Assembly (NCBI GenBank): GCA_034189135.1
Contig: JAXHVO010000014.1
Span: forward strand, 35,357 to 99,356
Direction: 5' to 3'
Length of the DNA: 64,000 nt
DNA from: Thermodesulfobacteriota bacterium
GTDB taxonomy: Bacteria; Desulfobacterota; Desulfobacteria; Desulfobacterales; JAUWMJ01
Shown here: in pieces, positions 54,079-60,975 of the stretch
Numbering within the stretch: the first letter of the stretch is position 1
Layout of the letters: each line of letters begins with the position of its first letter
The notes under the pieces: model-generated
Told to the model about the DNA's origin: nothing
The model's input: only the letters and a program-made list of their open reading frames with translations
Database searches by the model: none
Program-made: the position numbers and the translations under genes

Positions 54079-54303
54079 ATGATACTTTCACAAATTAAAA
54101 GATATCTTTCCGAGAACAAAAAAATAGCCTTGGGTGAACTTTGCATTCGTTTTGACACCGAACCGGATGCCATGCGGGGTATGCTGGAGCACTGGATTAG
54201 AAAAAATAAGGTTAAGAAACATGCTATTGTTGGAAATTGCAGCACAGGATGTTTAAATTGCTCCAATCACGATGCCATGGAAATCTATGAGTGGGTTGAA
54301 TAG
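54079..54303 (+). CDS. feoC: FeoC-like Cys-containing winged-helix protein
   Basis: A 74-residue protein of the FeoC type. Residues 1-50 are a small winged helix (ILSQIKRYLSENKKIALGE, then a second helix pair). Residues 54-61 are CSTGCLNC (Cys54, Cys58, Cys61), and Cys22 is further inside. FeoC-type Cys sets bind an Fe-S cluster in Klebsiella and E. coli relatives. It lies 62 bases behind feoB, past the terminator. Its stop overlaps the start of the next frame. Confidence 0.82.
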   Translation: MILSQIKRYLSENKKIALGELCIRFDTEPDAMRGMLEHWIRKNKVKKHAIVGNCSTGCLNCSNHDAMEIYEWVE

Positions 54304-54580
54304 AAATAAAACGGTTGAACAAGCGCTTATTCAGAGTGCGGAAAATCTCCAGCAGCAATGTTCTGAGCATTGTCGTTTGTTATGTATTGCAGCGTCAAAA
54401 GGACTTGTTGTGGGAAAAAGAAAAAAAGACATTTGCGCTGATTGCCCATACAGGCATCAATTCAAAGAGACGATCGCAAACACAATACGCAAACTTGAAA
54501 ATACACGTAAAAGTTTTAAATCTAAACAGATTGAACGGCTGAGAAAAGAGCTGACTGCCATTTTGGCCCGGGAAATTTAA
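54287..54580 (+). CDS. Small Cys-rich protein after feoC
   Basis: A 97-residue protein of unknown family. It contains CSEHCRLLC (Cys25, Cys29, Cys33) and CADC (Cys50, Cys53) and ends in a Lys/Arg-rich helix (about 60-97). The Cys arrangement could hold a metal or Fe-S cluster. The ATG at 54287 overlaps the feoC stop by 17 bases, which indicates coupling; an ATG five codons earlier (54272) is also possible. A terminator follows. Confidence 0.7.
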   Translation: MSGLNRNKTVEQALIQSAENLQQQCSEHCRLLCIAASKGLVVGKRKKDICADCPYRHQFKETIANTIRKLENTRKSFKSKQIERLRKELTAILAREI

Positions 54581-54633
54581 CAAGCGGGTTCAGTGGATGT
54601 CTTACGGTCTTAGCTATGGGCTGAGAAAGTGGA

Positions 54634-54672
54634 GACGTAACTTGAATTTAATTTAAAGTTGCGTCTTTTTTT
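54634..54672 (+). terminator. Rho-independent terminator of the feoC unit
   Basis: GACGTAACTT (54634-54643) pairs with AAGTTGCGTC (54656-54665) with one G-U, followed by TTTTTTT. Confidence 0.82.
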
Positions 54673-54824
54673 ATGCAAAAAATTGACGCCATAGTTTATA
54701 AAAATCAGATAAGTGTTTTAAATAATCTATTTTAGTTACGCGGCATTATGCCGGTTAAATTTTTTTAATAAAAATGAGCATGAGAAATTATTTTTACAAA
54801 CCCAGAAAAAAGGAGAGGAGATTT

Positions 54825-55874
54825 ATGAAAAGATTATTTGTTGTTGGTTTATCAATTTTTATCACAGTGTTGCTGGTTTCCGCTCCGGCCATAGCTGATG
54901 AGGCCGGAGAGAAATGGTTTGAAAATATCACTTTAAGCGGCGCCATTGAGGTGGAGGCAGGTTTTGAAGATATTGATTATAATGATCCTGCCACCCCGGA
55001 CGAAGATTCCAGCGACATTGCGGTTGCCACTGTTGAAGTCGGACTCGATGCTGAAATTGTAAAGCACGTTTCCGGACACATTCTGTTTTTATATGAAGAA
55101 GATGATACCGACCTTGAGGTGGATGAAGCCATTATCTCAATTAAGGGTGAGGATGTGGTGCCTCTGTACCTGAATGCGGGGCAGATGTATGTGCCATTTG
55201 GAAATTTTGAAAGCCATATGATCAGCGACCCGATCACGCTGGAACTGGGCGAAACAAGAGAAAGTGCGGTGGTTGTCGGTTTTGCAACCGATTGGTTGGA
55301 TATTTCCGCCGGTGTTTTCAACGGAGATATTGATGAAACCGGAGAGGATAATAAAATAGAAAGTTATGTGGCCGGTGCCGTATTTACCCTTCCGGAAAAC
55401 ACTGTCTCCGGTTTTGCATTATCAGCCGGAGCCTCTTACATATCAAATATTGGCGACAGTGATTCTTTGCAGGAAGATATCGCAGCCGGACCGGTGACTG
55501 TCAGAGACTATGTGGCCGGGTATAGTGCGTTTATTTCAATTTCCGCTTTAGACAGGTTTTTCCTTAACGCTGAATACCTGACAGCCGATGATGAGTTTGC
55601 AGCCGGGGAGTTGTCCTTTGACGGCGGACGGAAATTCAAGCCATCCACCTGGTATGCTGAACTGGCGGTCGGGGTGATTGATGATCTAGAAATTTCAGCA
55701 CGTTATGAGGCAAGTGATGATGGCGGTGATTTTCTGCCGGAAAAGCGATACGGTGGTGCAATCACATATGGTCTGTTTGAAAACACCTCACTGGGTCTCG
55801 AGTATCTCCACGGTGAATTTAAAAATGATGATGAAACCGATGTGGTGACCGCTCAACTGGCTATAGAGTTTTAA
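54825..55874 (+). CDS. LbtU-like outer-membrane siderophore porin
   Basis: A 349-residue outer-membrane beta-barrel protein. A signal peptide (residues 1-24, LLVSAPAIADE) precedes alternating-hydrophobic strands typical of porins and a terminal Phe (AIEF) required for barrel assembly. DGISVLDGAEFLNAEY-like beta-strands and acidic loops are frequent. The closest family I recognise is LbtU (legiobactin receptor-like porins), annotated in Desulfobacterales as siderophore porin. The ATG at 54825 is used because AGGAGAGGAG precedes it. Its position between feoC and dtxR supports an iron role, although no clear DtxR box was found in front of it. Confidence 0.78.
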   Translation: MKRLFVVGLSIFITVLLVSAPAIADEAGEKWFENITLSGAIEVEAGFEDIDYNDPATPDEDSSDIAVATVEVGLDAEIVKHVSGHILFLYEEDDTDLEVDEAIISIKGEDVVPLYLNAGQMYVPFGNFESHMISDPITLELGETRESAVVVGFATDWLDISAGVFNGDIDETGEDNKIESYVAGAVFTLPENTVSGFALSAGASYISNIGDSDSLQEDIAAGPVTVRDYVAGYSAFISISALDRFFLNAEYLTADDEFAAGELSFDGGRKFKPSTWYAELAVGVIDDLEISARYEASDDGGDFLPEKRYGGAITYGLFENTSLGLEYLHGEFKNDDETDVVTAQLAIEF

Positions 55875-55886
55875 GAAAAAATATTG

Positions 55887-55906
55887 AGGGGGCTTAGAAG
55901 CCCCCT
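55887..55906 (+). terminator. Terminator of the LbtU-like gene
   Basis: AGGGGGC (55887-55893) and GCCCCCT (55900-55906) flank a TTAGAA loop. TTGATTTTGATTTATTTTTTT follows only loosely, so a bidirectional role with the converging dtxR gene is possible. Confidence 0.75.
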
Positions 55907-55964
55907 TGATTTTGATTTATTTTTTTATCCAGACAAGTACAAAATTGCACAGAAATGGCTTGGT

Positions 55965-56708
55965 TCAAAGTATTTGAACCATAATCTTGGATGCCTCATC
56001 TTCTCTCAGTGAAAGATGATATCCCCTTACCTTAATATCAATAAGGTCATTATCCGATGAAATTCGTTCGACTTCAATAATGCTTCCTGGAGTTATATCA
56101 AGCTCTGCAAAACGTTTGCTGATAGTCCCTGTTCCTTTAACTTTAATAAGCTTTGCTCTCTGGCTAAGATCGAGTTTACTTAGGATAACAGACTGTAGAG
56201 GCTTGCCCGCAACATTTTTTTTCCTCTTTTTTAAATCTTCCAAACAGGTATTTATCGATGTTCCACAATTGGGAAAAGCTGTACCCTGCTCGCAAAATTT
56301 TTGAAAGCCCTTTATCCATTCATCTCCGCCACGCGGACAAATCTCAACGAATTCCACAAAACGGATGATACGGTCTATAATATTAGGCGAAACAGCGTGT
56401 TCCACTTTACAGGCTGTTTCTTCAGCCTCGTCTTCATCAATAAAAAGGACCTTGACAAAAAAATCCCGCAGTACTTCATGGCGTCTGACCACATCTTTGG
56501 CAAGCTTTTTGCCTTTTTTCGTCAAGGTGATCAGGTCATAAGGAGCATAGTTGACGTAGCCCTTTTCAGAAAGAATGCGCAACGCCCCGGTCACAGACGA
56601 ATTGTTCACCTCAAGTCGTTTTGCAATATCCTTGGCCCTTGCCGCCTGTTTGTCAGCAGCTATATGAAATATCGCTTCAAGGTAGTCTTCCATACTTGCG
56701 CTTAGCAT
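55965..56708 (-). CDS. DtxR/MntR-family metalloregulator fused to a FeoA domain
   Basis: A 247-residue repressor of iron- or manganese-dependent genes. Residues 1-65 are the winged helix (LEVNNSSVTGALRILSEKGYV). The metal region (70-130) contains RRHEVLRDFF and ACKVEHAVSP, in which the Cys, Glu and His correspond to Cys102, Glu105 and His106 of DtxR. An insert with five Cys residues (CPRGGDE, CEQGTAFPNCGTSINTC) follows at about 123-157. The C-terminal SH3/FeoA domain (about 170-247) ends HLSLREDEASKIMVQ. A DtxR-like box lies upstream of its own promoter. It is the prime candidate for controlling feo and the DUF2325 gene. Confidence 0.9.
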   Translation of the reverse strand: MLSASMEDYLEAIFHIAADKQAARAKDIAKRLEVNNSSVTGALRILSEKGYVNYAPYDLITLTKKGKKLAKDVVRRHEVLRDFFVKVLFIDEDEAEETACKVEHAVSPNIIDRIIRFVEFVEICPRGGDEWIKGFQKFCEQGTAFPNCGTSINTCLEDLKKRKKNVAGKPLQSVILSKLDLSQRAKLIKVKGTGTISKRFAELDITPGSIIEVERISSDNDLIDIKVRGYHLSLREDEASKIMVQIL

Positions 56709-56746
56709 TTTTTATTCCTCTAAAGTTTTTTGTCATTCGTATAAAT

Positions 56747-56761
56747 TTTAGTATAAACAAA
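56747..56761 (-). promoter_or_regulatory. DtxR-like box upstream of dtxR
   Basis: Read on the minus strand, TTTGTTTATACTAAA (56761-56747) differs at only a few positions from the boxes at 49014 and 51016. It lies 39 bases upstream of the dtxR start codon, consistent with autorepression. Confidence 0.6.
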
Positions 56762-56826
56762 TAGTAAGAAATCGTCAAGCATTTCAAAATAAAGCAAAAA
56801 ATTGTTCCATCTATACCGGCCTGGGG

Positions 56827-57186
56827 TTATGTAAAAAACTCAGTTTTGCTGGTAACGGTCGTTTTTATGGCATCCAGTGCATCGCTTAAGGCAGGAATCA
56901 CATGATCCCGAATATCTCCGGCAACGACCAAGAGCATCACATCATCTCCCACAGAAAGGTCTTTGTTCTCTGCAATCTCAACCAGTATCTCTATTATACC
57001 CGGTCTTTTCTTATGCTCTTCTATTACCTGTTTTAGTTTTTCCTGATCTACATTGATTGTCAGCCCCGAAACTTTCCGGCCATCCCGTGATGTATGGCGG
57101 ACCACACCATTGTGACACAGAATCATTCCTGCCTTATCATAATCCGGATGTTTCTTTATGGTATTAATCAAATGGGTCATGTTCAT
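56827..57186 (-). CDS. Short MoaE-like molybdopterin protein
   Basis: A 119-residue protein similar to the large subunit of molybdopterin synthase. GMILCHNGVVRHTSRDGRKVSGL and DIRDHVIPALSDALDAIKTTVTSK are the matching blocks. It is shorter than E. coli MoaE (150 residues), and the catalytic Lys pair is not obvious. It lies 10 bases behind mobA. It may be a MoaE-derived domain with a changed function. Confidence 0.7.
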   Translation of the reverse strand: MNMTHLINTIKKHPDYDKAGMILCHNGVVRHTSRDGRKVSGLTINVDQEKLKQVIEEHKKRPGIIEILVEIAENKDLSVGDDVMLLVVAGDIRDHVIPALSDALDAIKTTVTSKTEFFT

Positions 57187-57196
57187 CAGATATCTC

Positions 57197-57805
57197 CTAT
57201 GGTTGGGTTGTTTTCAGCATTTTCTCCGCTTTTTCCCGGTCCTGTGGCGTATTAATATTAAAAAAAGATATAAGCTCAGGATCTTTTTGGCGCAGGATTT
57301 TTTCCGGAATTTTTTTAACGCGTCTTTTTTTAAAAAGCTGATCAATCTTGAATTTTTTTTGCAAAATTTGCCGTTCAACAGGCTTAAGGCATTCTTTGGA
57401 ATAAACAGCGCAAAGTGGCTCAAGACCTGCCGGAGTTTGAGGAATAACCATATCGACACGCTTTTCGATACTGCGGATGATCGTTTCCACCAACTCCCTT
57501 TTTAAAAAAGGCGTATCGCATGCCGCAAAAAATGCAAAGGGGTTTAACGCATAAAAAAGGCCCGCATGTATTCCGGTTAAAGAACTTCTGACAGAGAAAA
57601 GATCTGTTACAATATTCATGTCCCACTCAAGATATTTATGTGGGTCATTGGTGACCAGAATGATATCTTCAAACAGAGCATCAAAAAGATGGTACAGATG
57701 ATCCATAATACGTTTTCCGCCGACTGATAAAAATGCCTTATCTCGGCCGGAAAATCGAGTATTCATACCGCCAGCCAGTATCACCCCGGTACAGGGAAAC
57801 TCCAT
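57197..57805 (-). CDS. mobA: Molybdenum cofactor guanylyltransferase MobA
   Basis: A 202-residue nucleotidyltransferase that attaches GMP to molybdopterin, producing the MGD cofactor. The GTP-binding motif is LAGGMNTRFSGRDKAFL near residue 10, ACDTPF near residue 92 and the distal Asn in FFNINTPQD near residue 180. AGGAG precedes the ATG. It probably serves the molybdo- or tungsto-enzymes of this organism, such as the aldehyde oxidoreductase. Confidence 0.9.
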   Translation of the reverse strand: MEFPCTGVILAGGMNTRFSGRDKAFLSVGGKRIMDHLYHLFDALFEDIILVTNDPHKYLEWDMNIVTDLFSVRSSLTGIHAGLFYALNPFAFFAACDTPFLKRELVETIIRSIEKRVDMVIPQTPAGLEPLCAVYSKECLKPVERQILQKKFKIDQLFKKRRVKKIPEKILRQKDPELISFFNINTPQDREKAEKMLKTTQP

Positions 57806-57821
57806 GGTAAAAAGGCTCCTT

Positions 57822-57924
57822 TATAGTGGTTGTCAAAAAAATGTTCCGTTATCGAAACGTTTTTTTCTACAACCACTTATACCGCAATTCCACATTTCGG
57901 AACATATTTATGACAAGCGGTATA
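57822..57924. repeat. Two adjoining small palindromes sharing a TATA
   Basis: TATAGTGGTTGT (57822-57833) and its inverted copy near 57869-57881 frame an A7/T7 hairpin. A second palindrome, TATACCGC (57878-57885) and GCGGTATA (57917-57924), begins on the same TATA. Its right half, ATATTTATGACAAGCGGTAT, resembles the right end of the palindrome at 39171-39194. The 577-base gap 57806-58383 also holds repeat copies D and E and no gene. Confidence 0.55.
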
Positions 57925-57947
57925 AAAGAAATATTTGACTACTCATG

Positions 57948-58093
57948 TAGTCAGGCTGAAGCTGTTTAGGCTGAAAGGGTCAGAAGTGCAAGATTGCCGT
58001 GCTCTGGCGAAATGTGATTTTGCACCAAACATGGCTTTAAAATGCGTTTTTCCCTAAAAGTCTACAGCCTTCAGCCTATCCACCTAAGTTGCA
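57948..58093 (+). repeat. Repeat family 1, copy D
   Basis: Left end CAGGCTGAAGCTGTTTAGG, core ACCAAACATGGCTTTAAAAT and right end CAGCCTTCAGCCTATCCACC, in the same orientation as copies C and E. Confidence 0.8.
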
Positions 58094-58176
58094 ATATTTA
58101 TAATAAAAAACAAATCAAACAAAATCAAGCTTGATATTCAATCAGTAGATGATATAGAATATTAGCATAACTCACT

Positions 58177-58333
58177 TGGCCATGCTGAAGTTGTTTAGAC
58201 TGAAGGCTGAAGAAGGCATAAGAGTATGATTGCTGTACTTTGGCAAAAATGTCTGGTTTTGGATCAAGTATGACTTCAAAAAGCGTTTTTCCCTTACAGA
58301 CTTCAACCTTCGGTCGATTGACCTGAGTTGCCA
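58177..58333 (+). repeat. Repeat family 1, copy E
   Basis: Left end TGCTGAAGTTGTTTAGACTG, core ATCAAGTATGACTTCAAAAA and right end CAGACTTCAACCTTCGGTCG. It begins 83 bases after copy D in the same orientation and ends about 50 bases before pyrR. Confidence 0.8.
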
Positions 58334-58383
58334 ATACCTTTAAGTCAGGTTTAATTAAAATATGGGGAACATCGGAGAAAACC

Positions 58384-58917
58384 ATGGAAAAGTCATATGA
58401 AACTATTTTAGATGCAGTGGATATTGACCGTATATTAACCAGGATTACCCACAAGATTCTTGAAGTACACCGAGGTGCGGAAAATGTGACATTAATAGGG
58501 ATTCAAACACGTGGGGTTTATCTTGCCAAACGTATCCAGGCAAAAATCAAAGAGATCGAAGGGGTTGAGATACCGACCGGTGATATGGATATCACCCTGT
58601 ATCGTGATGACTGGACACGTATCAGCCAGCACCCGGTGGTCCAGGCGACAGATATTTTATTTTCCGTTGATGAAAAACAGATCATCCTGGTGGATGACGT
58701 TCTTTATACCGGTAGAACGACCAGAGCCGCAATGGATGCAGTCATAGATTTCGGAAGGCCCGACCGTATTGAACTTGCCGTCCTGGTAGATCGAGGGCAC
58801 AGAGAGCTTCCCATCCAGGCAGATTATGTGGGAAAAATTGTTGAAACAAGGCGCAGAGAGACAATCAACGTACTGCTTACCGAGCATGATGGAGAAGACA
58901 AAGTTGTAATAGGATAG
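58384..58917 (+). CDS. pyrR: PyrR, uracil phosphoribosyltransferase / pyr attenuator protein
   Basis: A 177-residue PyrR-type protein. The PRPP-binding loop is [18 protein letters not shown] near residue 103, and [17 protein letters not shown] is the PyrR-specific segment that follows. PyrR regulates pyrimidine genes by binding RNA in many bacteria and has phosphoribosyltransferase activity. No pyr biosynthesis gene lies beside it; it is 12 bases in front of moaB. Confidence 0.92.
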   Translation: MEKSYETILDAVDIDRILTRITHKILEVHRGAENVTLIGIQTRGVYLAKRIQAKIKEIEGVEIPTGDMDITLYRDDWTRISQHPVVQATDILFSVDEKQIILVDDVLYTGRTTRAAMDAVIDFGRPDRIELAVLVDRGHRELPIQADYVGKIVETRRRETINVLLTEHDGEDKVVIG

Positions 58918-58929
58918 AGGAAAAAGGCG

Positions 58930-59433
58930 ATGAGCAGTAAAGCGCATAAAAAGAATGCCCCAAGATCAGTAAAAACAGGCATCATAACTGTATCCACGAC
59001 CAGGTCTTTGCAAGATGATAAAAGCGGGCATTGGATAAGCAAGCGAGCTAAAAAAGAAGGACATGAGATCGTATTTCATCAGGTGATACCGGATGAAACC
59101 GAAATCATCACTCGAACTGTCATGGATGTCATCAAAGATCCCGCCCCACAGGCTCTCCTATTGACCGGCGGAACCGGTATCAGCAGTAAAGATGTTACCC
59201 TCGAAGCCGTTCAACCACTTTTCAGCAAAGAACTTACCGCATTCGGGCCCATTTTTGCCCAGCTCAGCTTCGAACAGATAGATTCCGCAGCCATTTTATC
59301 ACGCGCTACAGCCGGAGTTATCCAAAAAACAATCTTGTTCTGTATGCCTGGAAGCATAAACGCCTGTAAACTTGCCTGCAAAGCCATAATTTTTCCCGAA
59401 CTCGGGCATCTGGTTCATCATATCCACGAATAA
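58930..59433 (+). CDS. moaB: MoaB/MogA-type molybdopterin adenylyltransferase
   Basis: A 167-residue protein of the MoaB/MogA fold that activates molybdopterin with AMP or assists metal insertion. LLTGGTGISSKDVTLEAVQPL near residue 79 is the substrate-binding motif (TGGTG), and LFCMPGSINACKLACKAI near residue 135 the second family block. It follows pyrR by 12 bases. An AGGAAAAAGG ribosome region precedes it. Confidence 0.9.
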   Translation: MSSKAHKKNAPRSVKTGIITVSTTRSLQDDKSGHWISKRAKKEGHEIVFHQVIPDETEIITRTVMDVIKDPAPQALLLTGGTGISSKDVTLEAVQPLFSKELTAFGPIFAQLSFEQIDSAAILSRATAGVIQKTILFCMPGSINACKLACKAIIFPELGHLVHHIHE

Positions 59434-59438
59434 TAACC

Positions 59439-59569
59439 TCGATGGCGTCGTAGAAAGTTCCATCTACTGCGTTGCAGCGGTTTTTCAGAAACTCGGCATA
59501 CTATTTGTATTGCCTCGTCTCTGAAAAACCACTGCGCCTTGTATATGAAACTTTCTACGACGCCATCGA
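59439..59569. repeat. 131-bp palindromic repeat after moaB
   Basis: The arms 59439-59496 and 59513-59569 are inverted copies. The outer 20 bases, TCGATGGCGTCGTAGAAAGT, are perfectly repeated and the inner GGTTTTTCAGA block is also shared. The 16-base loop is unpaired. It starts 6 bases after the moaB stop and could act as a terminator. It looks like a small mobile palindrome without coding capacity. Confidence 0.75.
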
Positions 59570-59607
59570 TAATTTTATTTACGAGATCATCAACATTTAG
59601 ATTTTGA

Positions 59608-60942
59608 ATGCAAAAATCGGTGAAAAAAAATAGCCTGATAACGGCAGTTGTGGCTAATTCCAAAGGAGAAATTTTTGAACTGGATGGCTATGGCGCTTTA
59701 GGTATGGCCGGATCGGTCCTTGAACCGCTGACCACGGAGGACACCATCCACATTCCTTTTGGCAGTGAACTTATGTTCCTGCCGGACAGAAACCCGATTC
59801 TTTTTAATACGGCCAGTAACAAAATTGAAGTCCTTGCTGAAAACCCCTTTGTTCCCGGTGAAAAGATATTTCCGGTAGCCGCTTTTCATTCGCCCGGATA
59901 TGTGACTTCTTTTATCAGTGCGTATAAAGAAGAAAAAAGTGCAGGCTATCTTCCGCTTTTTTCATATGGAGCGGCAGGATGGCGAAAAGGAAAGTTCAGG
60001 TCCACCGCCATTCTTGTTGATAAAGAAAAACGACAGGATCTGCGCCACATGAAGTACGAAGATGTGGTGGCCGGAGTTCACCGGTTGAGGGGGGAAATGC
60101 CATCCAATCGTCTCAGGAGACATCTGGAAAAATGCGCCCTGACATACGGATGCCCGGCAGGGAAGAACTTCTTTCTGGGTCGTTATGAAGCACCCCTTCC
60201 GACTTCAAGATTCTGTAATGCAAAATGTCTGGGGTGTATCTCGCTTCAGAAAAACAACGAAATCCCGAGTAGCCAGGACAGGATTTCATTTACACCATCT
60301 CCTGAAGAAATAGCCGAAGTTGCTTTGGAACATATCCGAAAGGTTAAAAACAGCGTGGTCAGCTTCGGACAGGGGTGTGAGGGTGATCCCCTGATGGCTG
60401 CGAAAGTCATCGAGCCTGCGATACGCATGATACGAGCCAAAACCAGCCGCGGTACAATAAATATTAACACCAACGGCAGCCGGCCCGATATTCTTCAAAA
60501 GCTTTTTGCTGCAGGCTTGGACAGTATGCGCATCAGCATGAACAGTGTCAGAAAACAGTGTTACCATGCCTACTTCCGGCCGCAGGGATACAGCTTTTCG
60601 GATGTGTTAAAGGGAATTGACACAGGAATATACCGGGGACTTTTCGTTTGCATCAATTATCTCAACTGTCCGGGGTTTACTGATACCCCGGAAGAAATTA
60701 ATGCTCTGATTTCCTTTATTGAAAAACACCCGGTCCACATGATTCAGTGGAGAAACTTAAACTTTGATCCGATCAGATACTGGAAAGTGATGAATACGGC
60801 GGCAAATCACGGCAAACCGGCCGGTATGAAAAAAGTACTAAAACAAATTCGTAAATCCTTTCCAACCTTAAAACACGGATATTTTAACCCGCCAAAAGAA
60901 AAATTCGCGGTAAAAAATGATGCTCTTTTAAAAAGCCAATAA
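59608..60942 (+). CDS. Radical SAM protein with unknown N-terminal domain
   Basis: A 444-residue protein. The cluster motif is CNAKCLGC (C-x3-C-x2-C) near residue 203, preceded by about 195 residues with no recognisable family. The SAM-binding GxGEP-like motif is SFGQGCEGDPLM near residue 250, then NINTNGSRPDIL near 288 and SMNSVRKQCYHAYF near 310, so the radical SAM barrel is complete. An additional CALTYGCP lies near residue 172. There is no auxiliary Cys cluster at the end. The ribosome site is weak. Its location between moaB and a histidine kinase gives no clear pathway. Confidence 0.82.
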   Translation: MQKSVKKNSLITAVVANSKGEIFELDGYGALGMAGSVLEPLTTEDTIHIPFGSELMFLPDRNPILFNTASNKIEVLAENPFVPGEKIFPVAAFHSPGYVTSFISAYKEEKSAGYLPLFSYGAAGWRKGKFRSTAILVDKEKRQDLRHMKYEDVVAGVHRLRGEMPSNRLRRHLEKCALTYGCPAGKNFFLGRYEAPLPTSRFCNAKCLGCISLQKNNEIPSSQDRISFTPSPEEIAEVALEHIRKVKNSVVSFGQGCEGDPLMAAKVIEPAIRMIRAKTSRGTININTNGSRPDILQKLFAAGLDSMRISMNSVRKQCYHAYFRPQGYSFSDVLKGIDTGIYRGLFVCINYLNCPGFTDTPEEINALISFIEKHPVHMIQWRNLNFDPIRYWKVMNTAANHGKPAGMKKVLKQIRKSFPTLKHGYFNPPKEKFAVKNDALLKSQ

Positions 60943-60975
60943 AGGCGTGCCTGCTAAACTGAAGCGGGAAACTTT

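Noticed and set aside
54717..54731. DtxR-like box in front of the LbtU-like porin (TTTAAATAATCTATT)
   Set aside because: It matches the consensus at only about 9 of 15 positions, no better than expected in AT-rich DNA.
57948..58333. Tandem repeats D and E considered as a CRISPR array
   Set aside because: Only two copies of about 150 bases with an 83-base gap, no short regular repeats or spacers, and no cas genes in the window.
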